Numbered from the stretch's first letter, positions 1 through 12,205 are shown. The stretch: DNA of 64,000 nt from Cyclobacterium plantarum (GCF_011290685.1 NZ_JAANYN010000005.1:248001-312000); one strand, 5' to 3'. Made by a program: numbers and translations. The notes: generated by a model from the sequence alone, not told the origin.

Positions 1-246
1 ATCCACCAAATCAACCAGCGAATGGTTGGAAAACCATATATGGTCCAAACTCACATAAAGGATTTCAGTACTTCGGGGGTATTTTTTTTTAATCCTCTGG
101 AGCAATAGGGTGGTTTTACCTGTTCCCCTGGCACCGATAATGCCGATCAATCGGTTACCCCAATCGATCTGATAATAGATACTACGTGTGAAAGTGCTTT
201 TTAGGGTAGCAATTAATTTGATATGCAATTCAACGAGTGTTTCCAT
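1..246 (-). CDS. AAA family ATPase, N-terminal part (runs off window)
   Basis: Reading the minus strand from the ATG at 246 gives 82 open codons to the window edge, so the gene is cut by the window, not by a stop. About 40 residues in is a Walker A P-loop (GARGTGKTTLL), followed by a strand ending LYVSLDH. This layout, with a short N-terminal helix, then the P-loop, then a Y-V-x-x-D strand, is that of the AAA_14/DUF4143 ATP-binding proteins common in Bacteroidetes, which are often strain-variable. The C-terminal DUF4143 half would lie outside. The ATP-binding call is firm; the subfamily is inferred from the N-terminus only. Confidence 0.8.
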   Translation of the reverse strand, partial: METLVELHIKLIATLKSTFTRSIYYQIDWGNRLIGIIGARGTGKTTLLLQRIKKKYPRSTEILYVSLDHIWFSNHSLVDLVD

Positions 247-537
247 TTTGTTTGTTATAGTAAACAATAATACTTAAAAATGGTGGTTACAACAAACAAA
301 AATGAATAAAATTATAGTGTGTATAATAAACATTTTTTAAAAAATAAGTGATTGGGCAAGCTATTATTTATTTTTAAGTTGTAAGAAATAAATTTAAAGG
401 TCGGTTTAAAGTTACCAAACCCTAAAATTCAGTGTAAAAACCCAATAATTTGTTTATTTTTATCAGGTATAATTTTGATTAAAACTACTGGGAATGAGTA
501 TATATAAAGCCAAATAAGCTTTGACGAGCCATTGGGA

Positions 538-1002
538 ATGAATAAAAACAAGAAGCATTTTCGGTTACCAAGAAAAGTCAAAAAATCACTAAAAGGGAAC
601 CTTTGGTTGTATCCGGCTGATGAGAGGGGAAATTCCTTGATGGCCATGCCGACCAAGTCTCAGGAGGATTATTTGGCACTAAAAAATGGGATAGTCAGAA
701 ATCTCATTGACCCTAAGGGAGCAAAAGCCAGGAAAAAGGCTTATAGAGAAAAGATGGATAAAGAAACCCTGGTTTCTGATGAAGAACTTAAACGTTATGT
801 GGATGACATTATCCGGGAAGACCTCCAAGCCTCATCGTACCGTATTCTGGTAGCAGCAAAAAATCATCCGAAGGCAATTACTGCTTATTATAATTTCGTT
901 AATGCTTATCAAATGTTTGAAAAGGGAGAAGAGTCCTACGGAAATATTTGTTGTCTGGCCATAGACAGGGCAAAGGACCTTATGAAGAAAAAGAGAAAAT
1001 AG
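538..1002 (+). CDS. hypothetical protein, lysine-rich, about 154 aa
   Basis: A basic, soluble protein (many Lys/Arg at both termini) with no signal peptide or membrane segment. A TTG two codons upstream would also open the frame, but the ATG at 538 (MNKNKKHFRLPRK) is the more likely start. The middle is helical and charged, with a conserved-looking stretch ending in CCLAIDRAKDL. I do not recognise the family. It is unlike the secreted carbohydrate genes that follow, and lies between the ATPase and a decayed stretch, so it may be accessory. The coding call rests on length and codon use. Confidence 0.6.
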   Translation: MNKNKKHFRLPRKVKKSLKGNLWLYPADERGNSLMAMPTKSQEDYLALKNGIVRNLIDPKGAKARKKAYREKMDKETLVSDEELKRYVDDIIREDLQASSYRILVAAKNHPKAITAYYNFVNAYQMFEKGEESYGNICCLAIDRAKDLMKKKRK

Positions 1003-1339
1003 CCCCTGGGATACCATTTAAAAGGAGGTTTTGTAGTAGGAATTTTTTTTAATGGCAGTTTCCAAGTTAACGTAAAAAATTAGTGCCCTATTCCTGCCAT
1101 TGAACTGAAGAGGCTTCGAAGTTCTTGCTTTTCTTCCTTTCGGAAAAATTATCAGTGCTTCATCCTGTGGATGACAAAATATTTGGTATTTTAGTCGGTG
1201 TAAAGAAAACCCCTGTGCCCTAAACCTCCATTCCCTTTAGACCTATGGGGGCTATGTGGATTTTGTGAAAACCACCGACTGGGTGGCAGCAGATATTGCC
1301 ATTGCCAAACAGGAACAGCAGCTATAACAAAAATACGCA
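1003..1339 (+). other. intergenic stretch with a possible gene remnant
   Basis: This 337-bp stretch has no complete gene. At 1241-1327 the plus strand reads an open tail of 28 codons ending in TAA (TYGGYVDFVKTTDWVAADI and on), preceded directly by a stop. It has the look of the C-terminal end of a lost protein. I cannot assign the family. The rest is AT-rich with no recognised signal. Confidence 0.35.
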
Positions 1340-2098
1340 ATGAAACTGATTGTACTTTTATTACCCCTGCTCATCAGCTTAACATTCAGTCTGGTCGCTC
1401 AGGATTCTGGCTATGTCACATTGAATGACTCCCTGGTTTTGAAGCCTTCTTTGGTTTATTCGGAAGCATTTAATGACTTGAGCCATTGGATAGCAGAGCA
1501 GCAACCCGGAGGAAAGGTTGTTTTAAACAGGGGTGGGATGGAAATTGAAGACAAAGCAGGTTGCACTGTATGGTTCGATCAGCAGTTGCATCAACCTGTT
1601 ATGATCGAGTTTACCGCTACTGTGATTGATGAAGGAGGGCCGCAGGACCGGGTGTCAGACTTAAACTGTTTTTGGTTGGCTACCGATCCCTGGCACATGG
1701 ATTTTTTTGGGGATACGATCCCTCGTAGAGCCGGTAAATTTAGTCAGTATGATAGCTTAAAACTCTATTATGTAGGGCTTGGCGGCCATAATAACACCAA
1801 GACGAGGTTTCGCAGATATACAGGAAACGGACAAAAGCCCTTACTCCCGGCACACGATCTTTCAGATGAAGCTTACCTGATCGTACCGAACTTACCGAAT
1901 CGGATACGCATTATTGTGTACAATGGTACGGTCCAATACTGGAGAAATGAACAACTTATTTTTAATGTATATGATGCATCACCGTATGATTCCGGCTATT
2001 TTGCCGTTCGAACGGTGAATAATCACCTTATCATTGACGAATTTAACGTGTATGAGCTTTCAAAAATGGGAAAGGATTTTCGAAGCAAACCTAAATAA
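1340..2098 (+). CDS. secreted ConA-like (DUF1961/DUF6250-type) protein
   Basis: A 252-aa protein with a clean signal peptide (residues 1-21, ending LVAQ), so exported to the periplasm or cell surface. The mature part is beta-rich and resembles the lectin/glucanase-fold DUF1961/DUF6250 proteins found beside polysaccharide-degrading genes. Recognisable family-type pieces are a WFDQ strand, the WLATDPW..D..F patch near residue 115, the YYVGLGGHNNTKTRFRRY segment and a C-terminal IDEFNVYEL strand. Known members are associated with pectin and algal glycan loci as binding or lyase-like modules; catalysis cannot be shown here. It precedes the Kelch lipoprotein by 8 bp, which suggests co-transcription. 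Confidence 0.65.
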   Translation: MKLIVLLLPLLISLTFSLVAQDSGYVTLNDSLVLKPSLVYSEAFNDLSHWIAEQQPGGKVVLNRGGMEIEDKAGCTVWFDQQLHQPVMIEFTATVIDEGGPQDRVSDLNCFWLATDPWHMDFFGDTIPRRAGKFSQYDSLKLYYVGLGGHNNTKTRFRRYTGNGQKPLLPAHDLSDEAYLIVPNLPNRIRIIVYNGTVQYWRNEQLIFNVYDASPYDSGYFAVRTVNNHLIIDEFNVYELSKMGKDFRSKPK

Positions 2099-2106
2099 TA
2101 TAACCG

Positions 2107-3138
2107 ATGAGAATGAAGCAATACTTAATTCGTGCCGCATTGATTTCAGGAGTTTTCACACTGCAGTTTTGTGCGGAAAACAAACCTGAAGAAAGTGAAC
2201 AGGATCAGGAAATTCCAAAGGAAAAAAGCTGGGAAATTCTGGAATGCGAGGGCAGCCCGAACGCCAGACATGAGAACAGCTTTGTGGAGGTAAATGATAA
2301 ATTTTACCTGCTGGGGGGCCGGGGCATCAAACCCGTGGATATCTTTGATCCCGCATCCAACAGTTGGACATCCGGGGCTGAGCCACCAATGGAAGTACAC
2401 CATTTTCAGGCTGTGGCTTATGCCGGTAAGATTTATATCATTGGGGCCATGACGGGCAAATACCCCCGTGAAACTCCAGTAGAACGCATCATGATTTATG
2501 ATCCGGCCAATGATGCATGGGAAATGGGTGATACCATTCCGGAAGAAAGGCGCAGGGGTTCGGCAGGAGTGATTGTCACAGGCGACAAGGCCATCGTCCT
2601 GAGTGGTATCATCGATGGGCACTGGGAAGGGCATGTACCCTGGACAGATCAATATGATTTTAGTACCGGAGAATGGACAGTGCTGGCTGATGCTCCTCGC
2701 CCAAGAGATCATTTCCATGCAGCCATGAATGAAGGAAAGATTTATTGTGCTGGAGGAAGAAATTCCTCGGCCAAAACCGGTGATACATTTGAGCTGACCA
2801 TTCCGGAGGTGGATATTTATGATATTGCTGATAATTCCTGGACTTCCCTGCCGGAAGGGCAGCATTTGCCTACTGAAAGGGCAGGTACTTCAAGTGCATT
2901 TTTGGGGCAGCAGCTGCTGATTATCGGAGGAGAGAGTGCCAGTCAGGAAGCGGCGCATAGTGAAGTGGAGGCCTATCATACCGGTAACCAAACCTGGGAA
3001 AGCCTGGATCCATTGGTCAGAGGCAGGCACGGTTCCCAGGCCATCGTGTATAATGGGGCGATTTACATTGCCGCCGGAAGTGGCAACAGGGGAGGAAGCC
3101 CGGAGCTGAATACCATTGAAAGGTATGCTGAGGAATAA
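2107..3138 (+). CDS. Kelch-repeat beta-propeller lipoprotein
   Basis: A 343-aa exported protein. The N-terminus has a basic start, a hydrophobic stretch and a cysteine (LQFC, residue about 22) that fits a loose Bacteroidetes lipobox. The body is made of about six Kelch repeats, visible as repeated hydrophobic-GG/GA patches (FYLLGGR, IYIIGAM, IYCAGGR, LLIIGGE, IYIAAGS), each followed by a D-P-A-x-x-x-W type strand. Kelch propellers of this kind act as binding or galactose-oxidase-like domains; without the copper ligands and an N-terminal carbohydrate module, a structural or mutarotase-like (NanM-type) role is as likely as catalysis. It sits 8 bp after the ConA-like gene and is followed by a terminator. 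Confidence 0.75.
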   Translation: MRMKQYLIRAALISGVFTLQFCAENKPEESEQDQEIPKEKSWEILECEGSPNARHENSFVEVNDKFYLLGGRGIKPVDIFDPASNSWTSGAEPPMEVHHFQAVAYAGKIYIIGAMTGKYPRETPVERIMIYDPANDAWEMGDTIPEERRRGSAGVIVTGDKAIVLSGIIDGHWEGHVPWTDQYDFSTGEWTVLADAPRPRDHFHAAMNEGKIYCAGGRNSSAKTGDTFELTIPEVDIYDIADNSWTSLPEGQHLPTERAGTSSAFLGQQLLIIGGESASQEAAHSEVEAYHTGNQTWESLDPLVRGRHGSQAIVYNGAIYIAAGSGNRGGSPELNTIERYAEE

Positions 3139-3168
3139 TAGTCCCTTAAATAAATCAGTATTTCTCAT

Positions 3169-3193
3169 AATCCCAGATGATAATGGGATTTTT
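3169..3193 (+). terminator. rho-independent terminator after the Kelch gene
   Basis: A perfect 7-bp stem AATCCCA/TGGGATT with an 8-nt loop, followed by TTT, 30 bp after the Kelch stop codon. It separates the ConA/Kelch pair from the sulfatase-rhamnosidase gene. Confidence 0.6.
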
Positions 3194-3254
3194 AGGAAAA
3201 AGGAGTACTTTTAGTATTCCTTTTTCTTATTATTGAAAGAAAATAACCTGTTAC

Positions 3255-6200
3255 ATGCTTAAAACGATTTGTACCCTTTTGGTATTGATGGCCACAAACC
3301 AACTGTTTTGCCAGGCCCAATCCCAAAATGATCCGGACAAAAAACCCAATATCATCTTTATCCTTACCGATGACCAGCGCTGGGATGCGCTCGGACATGC
3401 CGGCAACGAATTGATCCATACCCCGGAAATGGACCGACTTGCCGAAGAAGGGGCCTACTTTAAAAATGCCCTGGTGACCACCCCTATTTGTGCGGCCAGC
3501 AGGGCCACCATTTTTACAGGCTTGTATGAAAGGACCCATGCCTATACCTTTCAGACCGGCCCCATCAAAGCCGAATACATGGAAACGGCCTATCCCAAAC
3601 TGCTGAAAGAAGCAGGATACCGGCTGGGGTTTTACGGAAAATACGGCGTCAATCACAAGGACCTTGCCGGGCAATTCGACGAATACGAATCCTACGACAG
3701 GAATGGACAATTTAAGGACCGAAGAGGTTATTTTTACAAAACCATTGGCAGCGATACCGTCCACCTGACCCGCTATACCGGACAACAGGCCCTGGACTTT
3801 ATCGAAAAGGCCAGTCCCGATGAACCCTTTTGCCTTTCCCTGTCTTTCAGTGCCCCCCATGCCCATGATCCGGCGGAGGATCAGTATTTCTGGCAGGATG
3901 AGACGGATCCCCTCTTGCAGGGCATTACCATCCCCGATGCCGACATCTCTGAAGACCGCTATTTTGAAGCCCAACCGGAGATCGTCAAGTCCGGCTTTAA
4001 CCGGCTGCGCTGGACCTGGCGATACGATACGCCGGAGAAGTACCAGCACAGCGTCAAAGGTTATTACCGCATGCTCTCAGGCATAGACCTGGAAATCGCC
4101 AAAATCAGACAGCAACTTAAAGCCAAAGGTCTGGACCAGAACACAGTCATTATCCTTATGGGAGACAATGGCTATTTCCTGGGAGAAAGGCAACTGGCCG
4201 GCAAGTGGCTGATGTATGACAATTCTATCCGGGTGCCATTGATGGTTTACGATCCAAGACTTTCCAGCCATGTGGATTCAGAGGAGATAGCTGCCAATGT
4301 GGATGTACCCGCCACCATTTTGGATTTGGCCGGTGTTCAGATACCCGATGCCTACCAGGGCAAAAGTCTGATGCCGGTGGTGAAGGGAGAGCGGCTCAAC
4401 AGGGATACCGTCCTGATCGAACACCTTTGGGATTTTGAAAATATCCCGCCAAGTGAAGGTCTTCGCACGGCAGAATGGAAGTATTTCCGCTATGTCAATG
4501 ACAAATCCATTGAAGAATTGTATCATCTGGGAGAAGATCCAAAAGAAATCAACAACCTGGCTGCTGATCCTGCCCATGCAGCGACTTTGCAAGCCTTCCG
4601 CATAAAGCTGGACGCCATGGGGGAGGCCTTATCCGATGAAAGCACGGCTGCTCCGGTAAGCCTTCATGTAGAAATGATCAGGAAACCTTCCGGTCTGGTC
4701 CTAAAAGACAGAACGCCTGAATTTGGCTGGCAAGTGCCTGAAGGCCTGGTTTTTCAGTCGGCCTACCAGGTTTTGGTCAGCAGCACAGTGGAAAAAAGCG
4801 AGCAGAATATTGGTGATGTCTGGGATAGCGGTAAAGTACAGGGATCAAAATCCTTCAATATTGCCTATGAAGGTCCGGACCTGAAGGAGAATACGGACTA
4901 CTTCTGGAAGGTGAGGCTGTGGGATGGAGACAACCGCACGGGTCGTTACGCCCAAAATCAGGCATTCCGTGTAGGGGGAGATGGGGGTTACCTGACCACT
5001 GCCAATGGTTTTATGCAGGAGGACATCCTACCTCAATCGCTTGAAAAAGTAGGAGGAGATACCTGGCTGGCTGATTTCGGTAAGGCGGCTTTTGCCAATT
5101 TGGCCTTCTCTTATTCCACGGATAAGCCGGAAACCCTGACCGTACGTTTGGGAGAGCAATTGGAAGGGGGGAGGATCAACCGGGACCCGCAGGGGCATAT
5201 CCGCTTTCAGGAAGTGGAGGTAGCGGTCAATCCTGAAAAAGACCTATATGTGCTGCAGTTGCCGCCAGATGAACGGCACACAGGCCCGGCGGCAGTGGCT
5301 CTTCCGGATTCTTTTCCGGTACTGCTGCCTTTCAGGTATGCCGAAATTGTAGCCCAAAAACAGCCCGAAGCACTTACCCAGCAAGCTTATTTTGGTTATT
5401 TTGAAGAAGATCAAAGTCAGTTCAGCAGTTCGGATACCATACTGAATCAGGTATGGGACCTGTGTAAGTATTCCATGAAAGGCACTTCCTTTGCAGGAAT
5501 ATATGTGGATGGGGACAGAGAGCGAATTCCCTACGAGGCCGATGCCTATATCAACCAGCTCAGTCATTATGCAGTGGATTGGGAATACCCCATTGCCCGC
5601 AGGAGTATCGAATACTTTATGGAAAATCCCACCTGGCCCACCGAATGGCAGTTGCATGTGGCGCTGATGTTTTATGAGGATTACCTGTACACCGGCAATA
5701 CCGAGCTGATTGAATACTATTACGATGAACTCAAGCACAAAACCCTGATGGAGCTGGCCCGTGAAGATGGGCTGATCAGTTCGGAGAGGGCTACACCCGA
5801 ATTCATGAAAAAGCTGGGTTTTAAAGATCCGGATGTGAAAATGAGGGATATCGTGGACTGGCCACCGGCCCAAAAGGACACCGGTTGGGAGTTGGCCACG
5901 GAAGAAGGCGAACGGGACGGATTTGTTTTCACTCCTATCAATACCGTAATCAATGCTTTGTATTTTCGTAACCTGGAAATCATGGGAGAATTTGCCCGGA
6001 TCCTGGGCAAAACCGGGGAAGCCATGGAATACGAACTGATGGCTGCAAAGGTAAAGAAAGCAGTGACCGAAAAATTGATGGATCCTGAGAAAGGCATTTA
6101 CCTGGATGGTGAAGGGGCCGGTCATTCCTCCCTGCACGCCAATATGATGCCGCTAGCCTTTAATATGGTTCCCGACGAAAACATTCCGGCCGTAGTGGAA

Positions 6201-6758
6201 TTTATTAAATCCAGAGGCATGGCCTGCAGCGTCTATGGATCCCAATACCTGATGGATGGATTGTACAATGCCGGGGAGGCCGACTATGCCCTGGAATTGA
6301 TGACAGCCACCCATGACCGCAGCTGGTGGAACATGATCGCTATTGGCTCCACCATGACCCTGGAAGCCTGGGACATGAAGTACAAGCCCAATGCAGATTG
6401 GAATCACGCCTGGGGAGCCGTGCCAGGGAATATCGTGGCCCGGAAAATGTGGGGTATTCTGCCCAAAATACCAGGGGGCAGCCTGCTGGAGATCCGGCCT
6501 CAGCTAAGCAGGCTGACGGAATCGGATATTATCGTGCCTTTTCTGCCAGGGAAGGTGCTGGCCTCCTATCAAAAGGTAAACAACCGCTTACAGCGCTATG
6601 TCTTTGAGCTACCGGCAAATGTCTCGGCCGATTTGTTTTTGGAATTTGGACCCAATGATGCGGTTTCGCTCAATGGAGAAAAAGTCAATACCCAGTTTGA
6701 CTCCATACGGCTGTCTCCGGGACGGAATGAAATTGAGTTACAGGTGAATTCTTTTTAG
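3255..6758 (+). CDS. bifunctional S1 sulfatase / GH78 alpha-L-rhamnosidase fusion
   Basis: A 1167-aa secreted protein (signal peptide about residues 1-22). Residues 30-460 are an S1 formylglycine sulfatase: the DD metal-binding pair (FILTDDQRW), the activation motif C79-A-A-S-R83, and a C-terminal DNGYFLGE...K patch. After a short linker, residues about 470-570 form the Ig-like N-domain of GH78 (the WDSGKV and YFWKVRLWD strands). The (alpha/alpha)6 catalytic domain follows, with the GH78 signature YVDGDRERIPYEAD near residue 755 and MASH/EAWDMK-like motifs towards the end. Rhamnosidases of this family release terminal alpha-L-rhamnose; sulfatases remove ester sulfate first. Joining both in one chain suggests sulfated rhamnose as target, as in ulvan. 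Comparable fusions are known from ulvan loci. Confidence 0.9.
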   Translation: MLKTICTLLVLMATNQLFCQAQSQNDPDKKPNIIFILTDDQRWDALGHAGNELIHTPEMDRLAEEGAYFKNALVTTPICAASRATIFTGLYERTHAYTFQTGPIKAEYMETAYPKLLKEAGYRLGFYGKYGVNHKDLAGQFDEYESYDRNGQFKDRRGYFYKTIGSDTVHLTRYTGQQALDFIEKASPDEPFCLSLSFSAPHAHDPAEDQYFWQDETDPLLQGITIPDADISEDRYFEAQPEIVKSGFNRLRWTWRYDTPEKYQHSVKGYYRMLSGIDLEIAKIRQQLKAKGLDQNTVIILMGDNGYFLGERQLAGKWLMYDNSIRVPLMVYDPRLSSHVDSEEIAANVDVPATILDLAGVQIPDAYQGKSLMPVVKGERLNRDTVLIEHLWDFENIPPSEGLRTAEWKYFRYVNDKSIEELYHLGEDPKEINNLAADPAHAATLQAFRIKLDAMGEALSDESTAAPVSLHVEMIRKPSGLVLKDRTPEFGWQVPEGLVFQSAYQVLVSSTVEKSEQNIGDVWDSGKVQGSKSFNIAYEGPDLKENTDYFWKVRLWDGDNRTGRYAQNQAFRVGGDGGYLTTANGFMQEDILPQSLEKVGGDTWLADFGKAAFANLAFSYSTDKPETLTVRLGEQLEGGRINRDPQGHIRFQEVEVAVNPEKDLYVLQLPPDERHTGPAAVALPDSFPVLLPFRYAEIVAQKQPEALTQQAYFGYFEEDQSQFSSSDTILNQVWDLCKYSMKGTSFAGIYVDGDRERIPYEADAYINQLSHYAVDWEYPIARRSIEYFMENPTWPTEWQLHVALMFYEDYLYTGNTELIEYYYDELKHKTLMELAREDGLISSERATPEFMKKLGFKDPDVKMRDIVDWPPAQKDTGWELATEEGERDGFVFTPINTVINALYFRNLEIMGEFARILGKTGEAMEYELMAAKVKKAVTEKLMDPEKGIYLDGEGAGHSSLHANMMPLAFNMVPDENIPAVVEFIKSRGMACSVYGSQYLMDGLYNAGEADYALELMTATHDRSWWNMIAIGSTMTLEAWDMKYKPNADWNHAWGAVPGNIVARKMWGILPKIPGGSLLEIRPQLSRLTESDIIVPFLPGKVLASYQKVNNRLQRYVFELPANVSADLFLEFGPNDAVSLNGEKVNTQFDSIRLSPGRNEIELQVNSF

Positions 6759-6815
6759 AGTAGCCTTAGAAAATTGGTCGTGAATAATGGCAGAAATGGT
6801 TTTGTTTGCTGCAAA

Positions 6816-7067
6816 CTATTGATGCTGCAATACGAAATTGAGAGGATCAATGACAGGAATGTCTAAGGCAAAGAAATCAGCGTTATTAGTGGTTAGAAAA
6901 ATCTCACATGCCCCGCTTTGTGCACAGCAGTATTGCAGGCCGTCTTCATAATCCGGCCAAACATCAATATTCAATGAAGAAAGAAACGAGGGATTAAAGT
7001 GGGTAATCTGGAGAAGATCCAAATAGGCATATGCACGTTTTGCAGCAGGGTTTAATTTATCAAACAA
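6816..7067 (-). pseudogene. PIN-domain (VapC-like) toxin, C-terminal fragment
   Basis: The minus strand encodes only the last 83 residues of a PIN ribonuclease. The typical C-terminal half is clear: a P-x-x-E-D-G-L-Q helix holding an acidic active-site residue, then the strand IFLTTNNADF with the final Asp, and the closing PVIDPLNFV. The N-terminal half, with the first catalytic Asp and the T/S-N-V start, is missing. Upstream in frame there is no ATG before a stop near 7110 and no matching sequence in other frames. It starts at a TTG only. I read this as the relic of a toxin-antitoxin locus; no antitoxin is visible. Confidence 0.6.
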
Positions 7068-7175
7068 ATAATAATTGGAGAAATTCCGTCTATTGTTTTC
7101 GATTATTATTTAACCTTTTGTTTAGAACTCCGTTAAATTTAGAGGATTTTGATTTTCAGATTAGAACATTCGGCC

Positions 7176-7649
7176 ATGAAAAATATATTTTTGCTTTTAA
7201 CAGGAATCTTTTTTTGCTCAGGGTTCGCTTTTGGGCAAAATTTGTTGGGGTTCAAGGCCTTTCCCCATAAACTGAATAAGCTCAAGACGTTTCCATCTAT
7301 TTCTGATCGGAGTATGCCAGGTTCTACTTGGTTCCCAAATTATTCGGGGATTATTGAGGGGGATTTGTCATTCCTAGAAAAACACCATCCATTGGCACTT
7401 GTCAATAAAATTAAGCTGTCTGGTAAGGGCAAGGCATTGGCGAGAACTTTTTCGGAACAAGACAATATGCCTATCATTGACCTTTCTAAAGGATTTTCTT
7501 CCAATTTGCCCATTAAAAAGTTTCCAGATGATTTCCCATCCAGAATGCCCATCAAAATACCTGGGATAGCGCCGATTTCGGAAATGTTTCAAGAGGGTTT
7601 GAATGATAGCGGTGCCCCAATTATTATTCCTGATGCCAGGAAGCCCTAG
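7176..7649 (+). CDS. hypothetical secreted protein, about 157 aa
   Basis: The frame is open from 7149, but the ATG at 7176 gives a proper signal peptide (MKNIFLLLTGIFFCSGFAFGQ), so that start is chosen. The mature part is short, proline- and lysine-rich with low complexity of secondary structure, and ends PIIIPDARKP. No domain is recognised. Position between a dead PIN gene and katG says nothing about function. It is probably a lineage-specific exported protein. Confidence 0.6.
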   Translation: MKNIFLLLTGIFFCSGFAFGQNLLGFKAFPHKLNKLKTFPSISDRSMPGSTWFPNYSGIIEGDLSFLEKHHPLALVNKIKLSGKGKALARTFSEQDNMPIIDLSKGFSSNLPIKKFPDDFPSRMPIKIPGIAPISEMFQEGLNDSGAPIIIPDARKP

Positions 7650-10312
<2,663 letters not shown>

Positions 10313-10364
10313 GGTGTTTCTTCGTAAGTCTTAAATAATTGGGTTATAAATCAACTTTATAGAA

Positions 10365-10392
10365 AGCCAGATCCTTGGGTCTGGCTTTTTTT
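10365..10392 (+). terminator. rho-independent terminator of katG
   Basis: Perfect stem AGCCAGA/TCTGGCT with an 8-nt loop and a run of seven T, 52 bp past the katG stop. Confidence 0.8.
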
Positions 10393-10786
10393 ATTCTTTG
10401 CCTGGTGTCTTTGTCAAACCTTGAGTGAGGGGGATTGGGTTTTGAGATAGGTCGATGCACAAAATAACATCATGGCAGTGGTTTTGTGAGGCTTTTTGTA
10501 ACGATAAGATAACTCAACAGACGAACCACATTAGCCAGAGGTGAAGGCTTGATTTCGCACTCTTGAATAGTTCTCAATGGTACTGCAATTCGGTACTGTC
10601 TAGTTATAGCGCCCAGACTTATTCAAATTTTTATGATGACCTATTTGCAATTCCTAGTTAAAAATTCAAAGCTTCACACTTTCAAAAATAATTATTGAAT
10701 AAAGAAATCAAGTATCTATGGGATTGAATTTAATATTCTTTTTTTGAACTAAAATAACATAGTAACTTTACAATAAATACTTAAAT
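10393..10786 (+). other. intergenic region before the FAD oxidoreductase operon
   Basis: Beyond the katG terminator there are about 390 bp without a supportable gene. The segment 10430-10620 has a slightly higher GC and could be decayed coding DNA on the minus strand, but every frame is interrupted and nothing is recognisable. A promoter-like stretch is at the end. Confidence 0.4.
10743..10770 (+). promoter_or_regulatory. possible Bacteroidetes-type promoter
   Basis: TTTG at 10743-10746 and TAACTTTA at 10763-10770 resemble the -33 TTTG and -7 TAnnTTTG elements of Bacteroidetes promoters, with one mismatch in the -7 box and a spacing of 16 that is a little short. They lie just before the first gene of the operon at 10787. 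Confidence 0.35.
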
Positions 10787-12205
10787 ATGAACCCTACATA
10801 TGATGCCGTAGTTGTTGGATCAGGTCCAAACGGACTTTCAGCGGCGATTGTTTTACAAAAGCATGGATTAAATGTTCTTTTAATTGAGGGAAAGGATACA
10901 ATTGGTGGGGGAATGCGAACAATGGAGCTTACGCTTCCCGGATTTAAACATGATGTTTGTTCAGCAATCCATCCCATGGCAGCGGCAGGTCCATTTTTTA
11001 AGACCTTACCGCTCGCTCAATATGGACTTGAATTTATCCACCCCAAAACGCTGGCAGGACATCCGCTACCGGATGGGACAGTAGTTTCCTTACACCGTTC
11101 CTTGTTCGAAACCGCTGATCAATTGGGCAGGGACAGGAAATCCTATATCGAATTATTTAAACCACTTGTAGATCATTGGGATGCTTTGTCCACCGATATT
11201 TTATCACCGTTAAAAATCCCAAATAATCCAATAAAACTTGGTTCTTTTGGGATTAATGCGCTTAAACCTTCCACCTATCTCGCCCAAAAATTCAAAGAAA
11301 CCAGAACCCGGGCACTTTGGGCAGGGATGGCAGCTCATGGAATACAACCACTCACCAATATCGCTACATCGGCTATTGGAATGGTGTTGATGGCAGCTGG
11401 GCATTATGGTGGTTGGCCAATGATAAAGGGAGGATCTCAAAGCCTGGCCGATGCTTTAGCCAATTATTTTAAAGCTATCGGAGGCAAGATTGAAACAGGG
11501 AATATGATATCTCACCTAAGCCAAATTCCTGATTCAAAATTGGTGATGTTTGACCTTAGTCCAAAAAACTTACTAAAAATTGCCGGAGAAAAGTTCTCTA
11601 AATTGTATTGCTGGCAACTGAATAGGTTTAGGTATGGAATGGGTGTTTTTAAAATGGATTTTGCGCTTTCCCAGCCCATACCCTGGAAGTCCGAAATGCT
11701 TAGGGACGCAGGAACAGTTCATTTAGGAGGGACGTTGGAGGATATAAAAAAATCAGAGAAACTGATCTGGGAGGGTAAATATAGCCAGAATCCCTATGTA
11801 CTTTTATCCCAACAAAGCCTGTTCGATAAAACCCGTTCACCAGATGGGTATCATACGGCATGGGCCTATTGCCATGTGCCTGCAGGATCTGAGGTTGACA
11901 TGTCAAGCAGTATTTTGAGCCAAATTGAAAAATATGCACCTGGCTTTAAAGAATCCATAATTGGGAAGCATACTTTCAACAGCAGGGAGATCGAAAATTA
12001 TAACCCCAATTATATAGGAGGAGATATCAATGCAGGGGTTCAGGACTGGTCTCAAATATTTACCAGACCAGCCCTGAGGATTTCTCCTTATAGAACCTCC
12101 TTCAAAAACTTTTATATTTGCTCCGCATCCACTCCACCAGGAGGTGGGGTTCATGGAATGGGTGGTTATTATGCCGCAAAGAGAGCAATTAAAGATTTAT
12201 TTTAA
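10787..12205 (+). CDS. phytoene desaturase-like FAD oxidoreductase
   Basis: A 472-aa cytoplasmic flavoprotein. The FAD dinucleotide-binding motif is at the extreme N-terminus (VVVGSGPNGLSAAI), followed by the acidic end of beta-2 (LLIEGKDTIGGGMRT). The C-terminus has the second FAD contact, in the CrtI/PYROXD2 style (CSASTPPGGGVHGMGGYYAA). The family catalyses desaturation or oxidation of lipid-like or isoprenoid substrates; the substrate here is unknown. It heads an operon: the next gene starts 22 bp downstream, and the third overlaps the second. The membrane partners suggest a membrane-derived substrate, which is inference. Confidence 0.85.
   Translation: MNPTYDAVVVGSGPNGLSAAIVLQKHGLNVLLIEGKDTIGGGMRTMELTLPGFKHDVCSAIHPMAAAGPFFKTLPLAQYGLEFIHPKTLAGHPLPDGTVVSLHRSLFETADQLGRDRKSYIELFKPLVDHWDALSTDILSPLKIPNNPIKLGSFGINALKPSTYLAQKFKETRTRALWAGMAAHGIQPLTNIATSAIGMVLMAAGHYGGWPMIKGGSQSLADALANYFKAIGGKIETGNMISHLSQIPDSKLVMFDLSPKNLLKIAGEKFSKLYCWQLNRFRYGMGVFKMDFALSQPIPWKSEMLRDAGTVHLGGTLEDIKKSEKLIWEGKYSQNPYVLLSQQSLFDKTRSPDGYHTAWAYCHVPAGSEVDMSSSILSQIEKYAPGFKESIIGKHTFNSREIENYNPNYIGGDINAGVQDWSQIFTRPALRISPYRTSFKNFYICSASTPPGGGVHGMGGYYAAKRAIKDLF

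Noticed and set aside
429-656. Minus-strand open frame of 75 codons
   Set aside because: It lies antisense to the start of the hypothetical gene at 538 and shows no domain or sensible start context.
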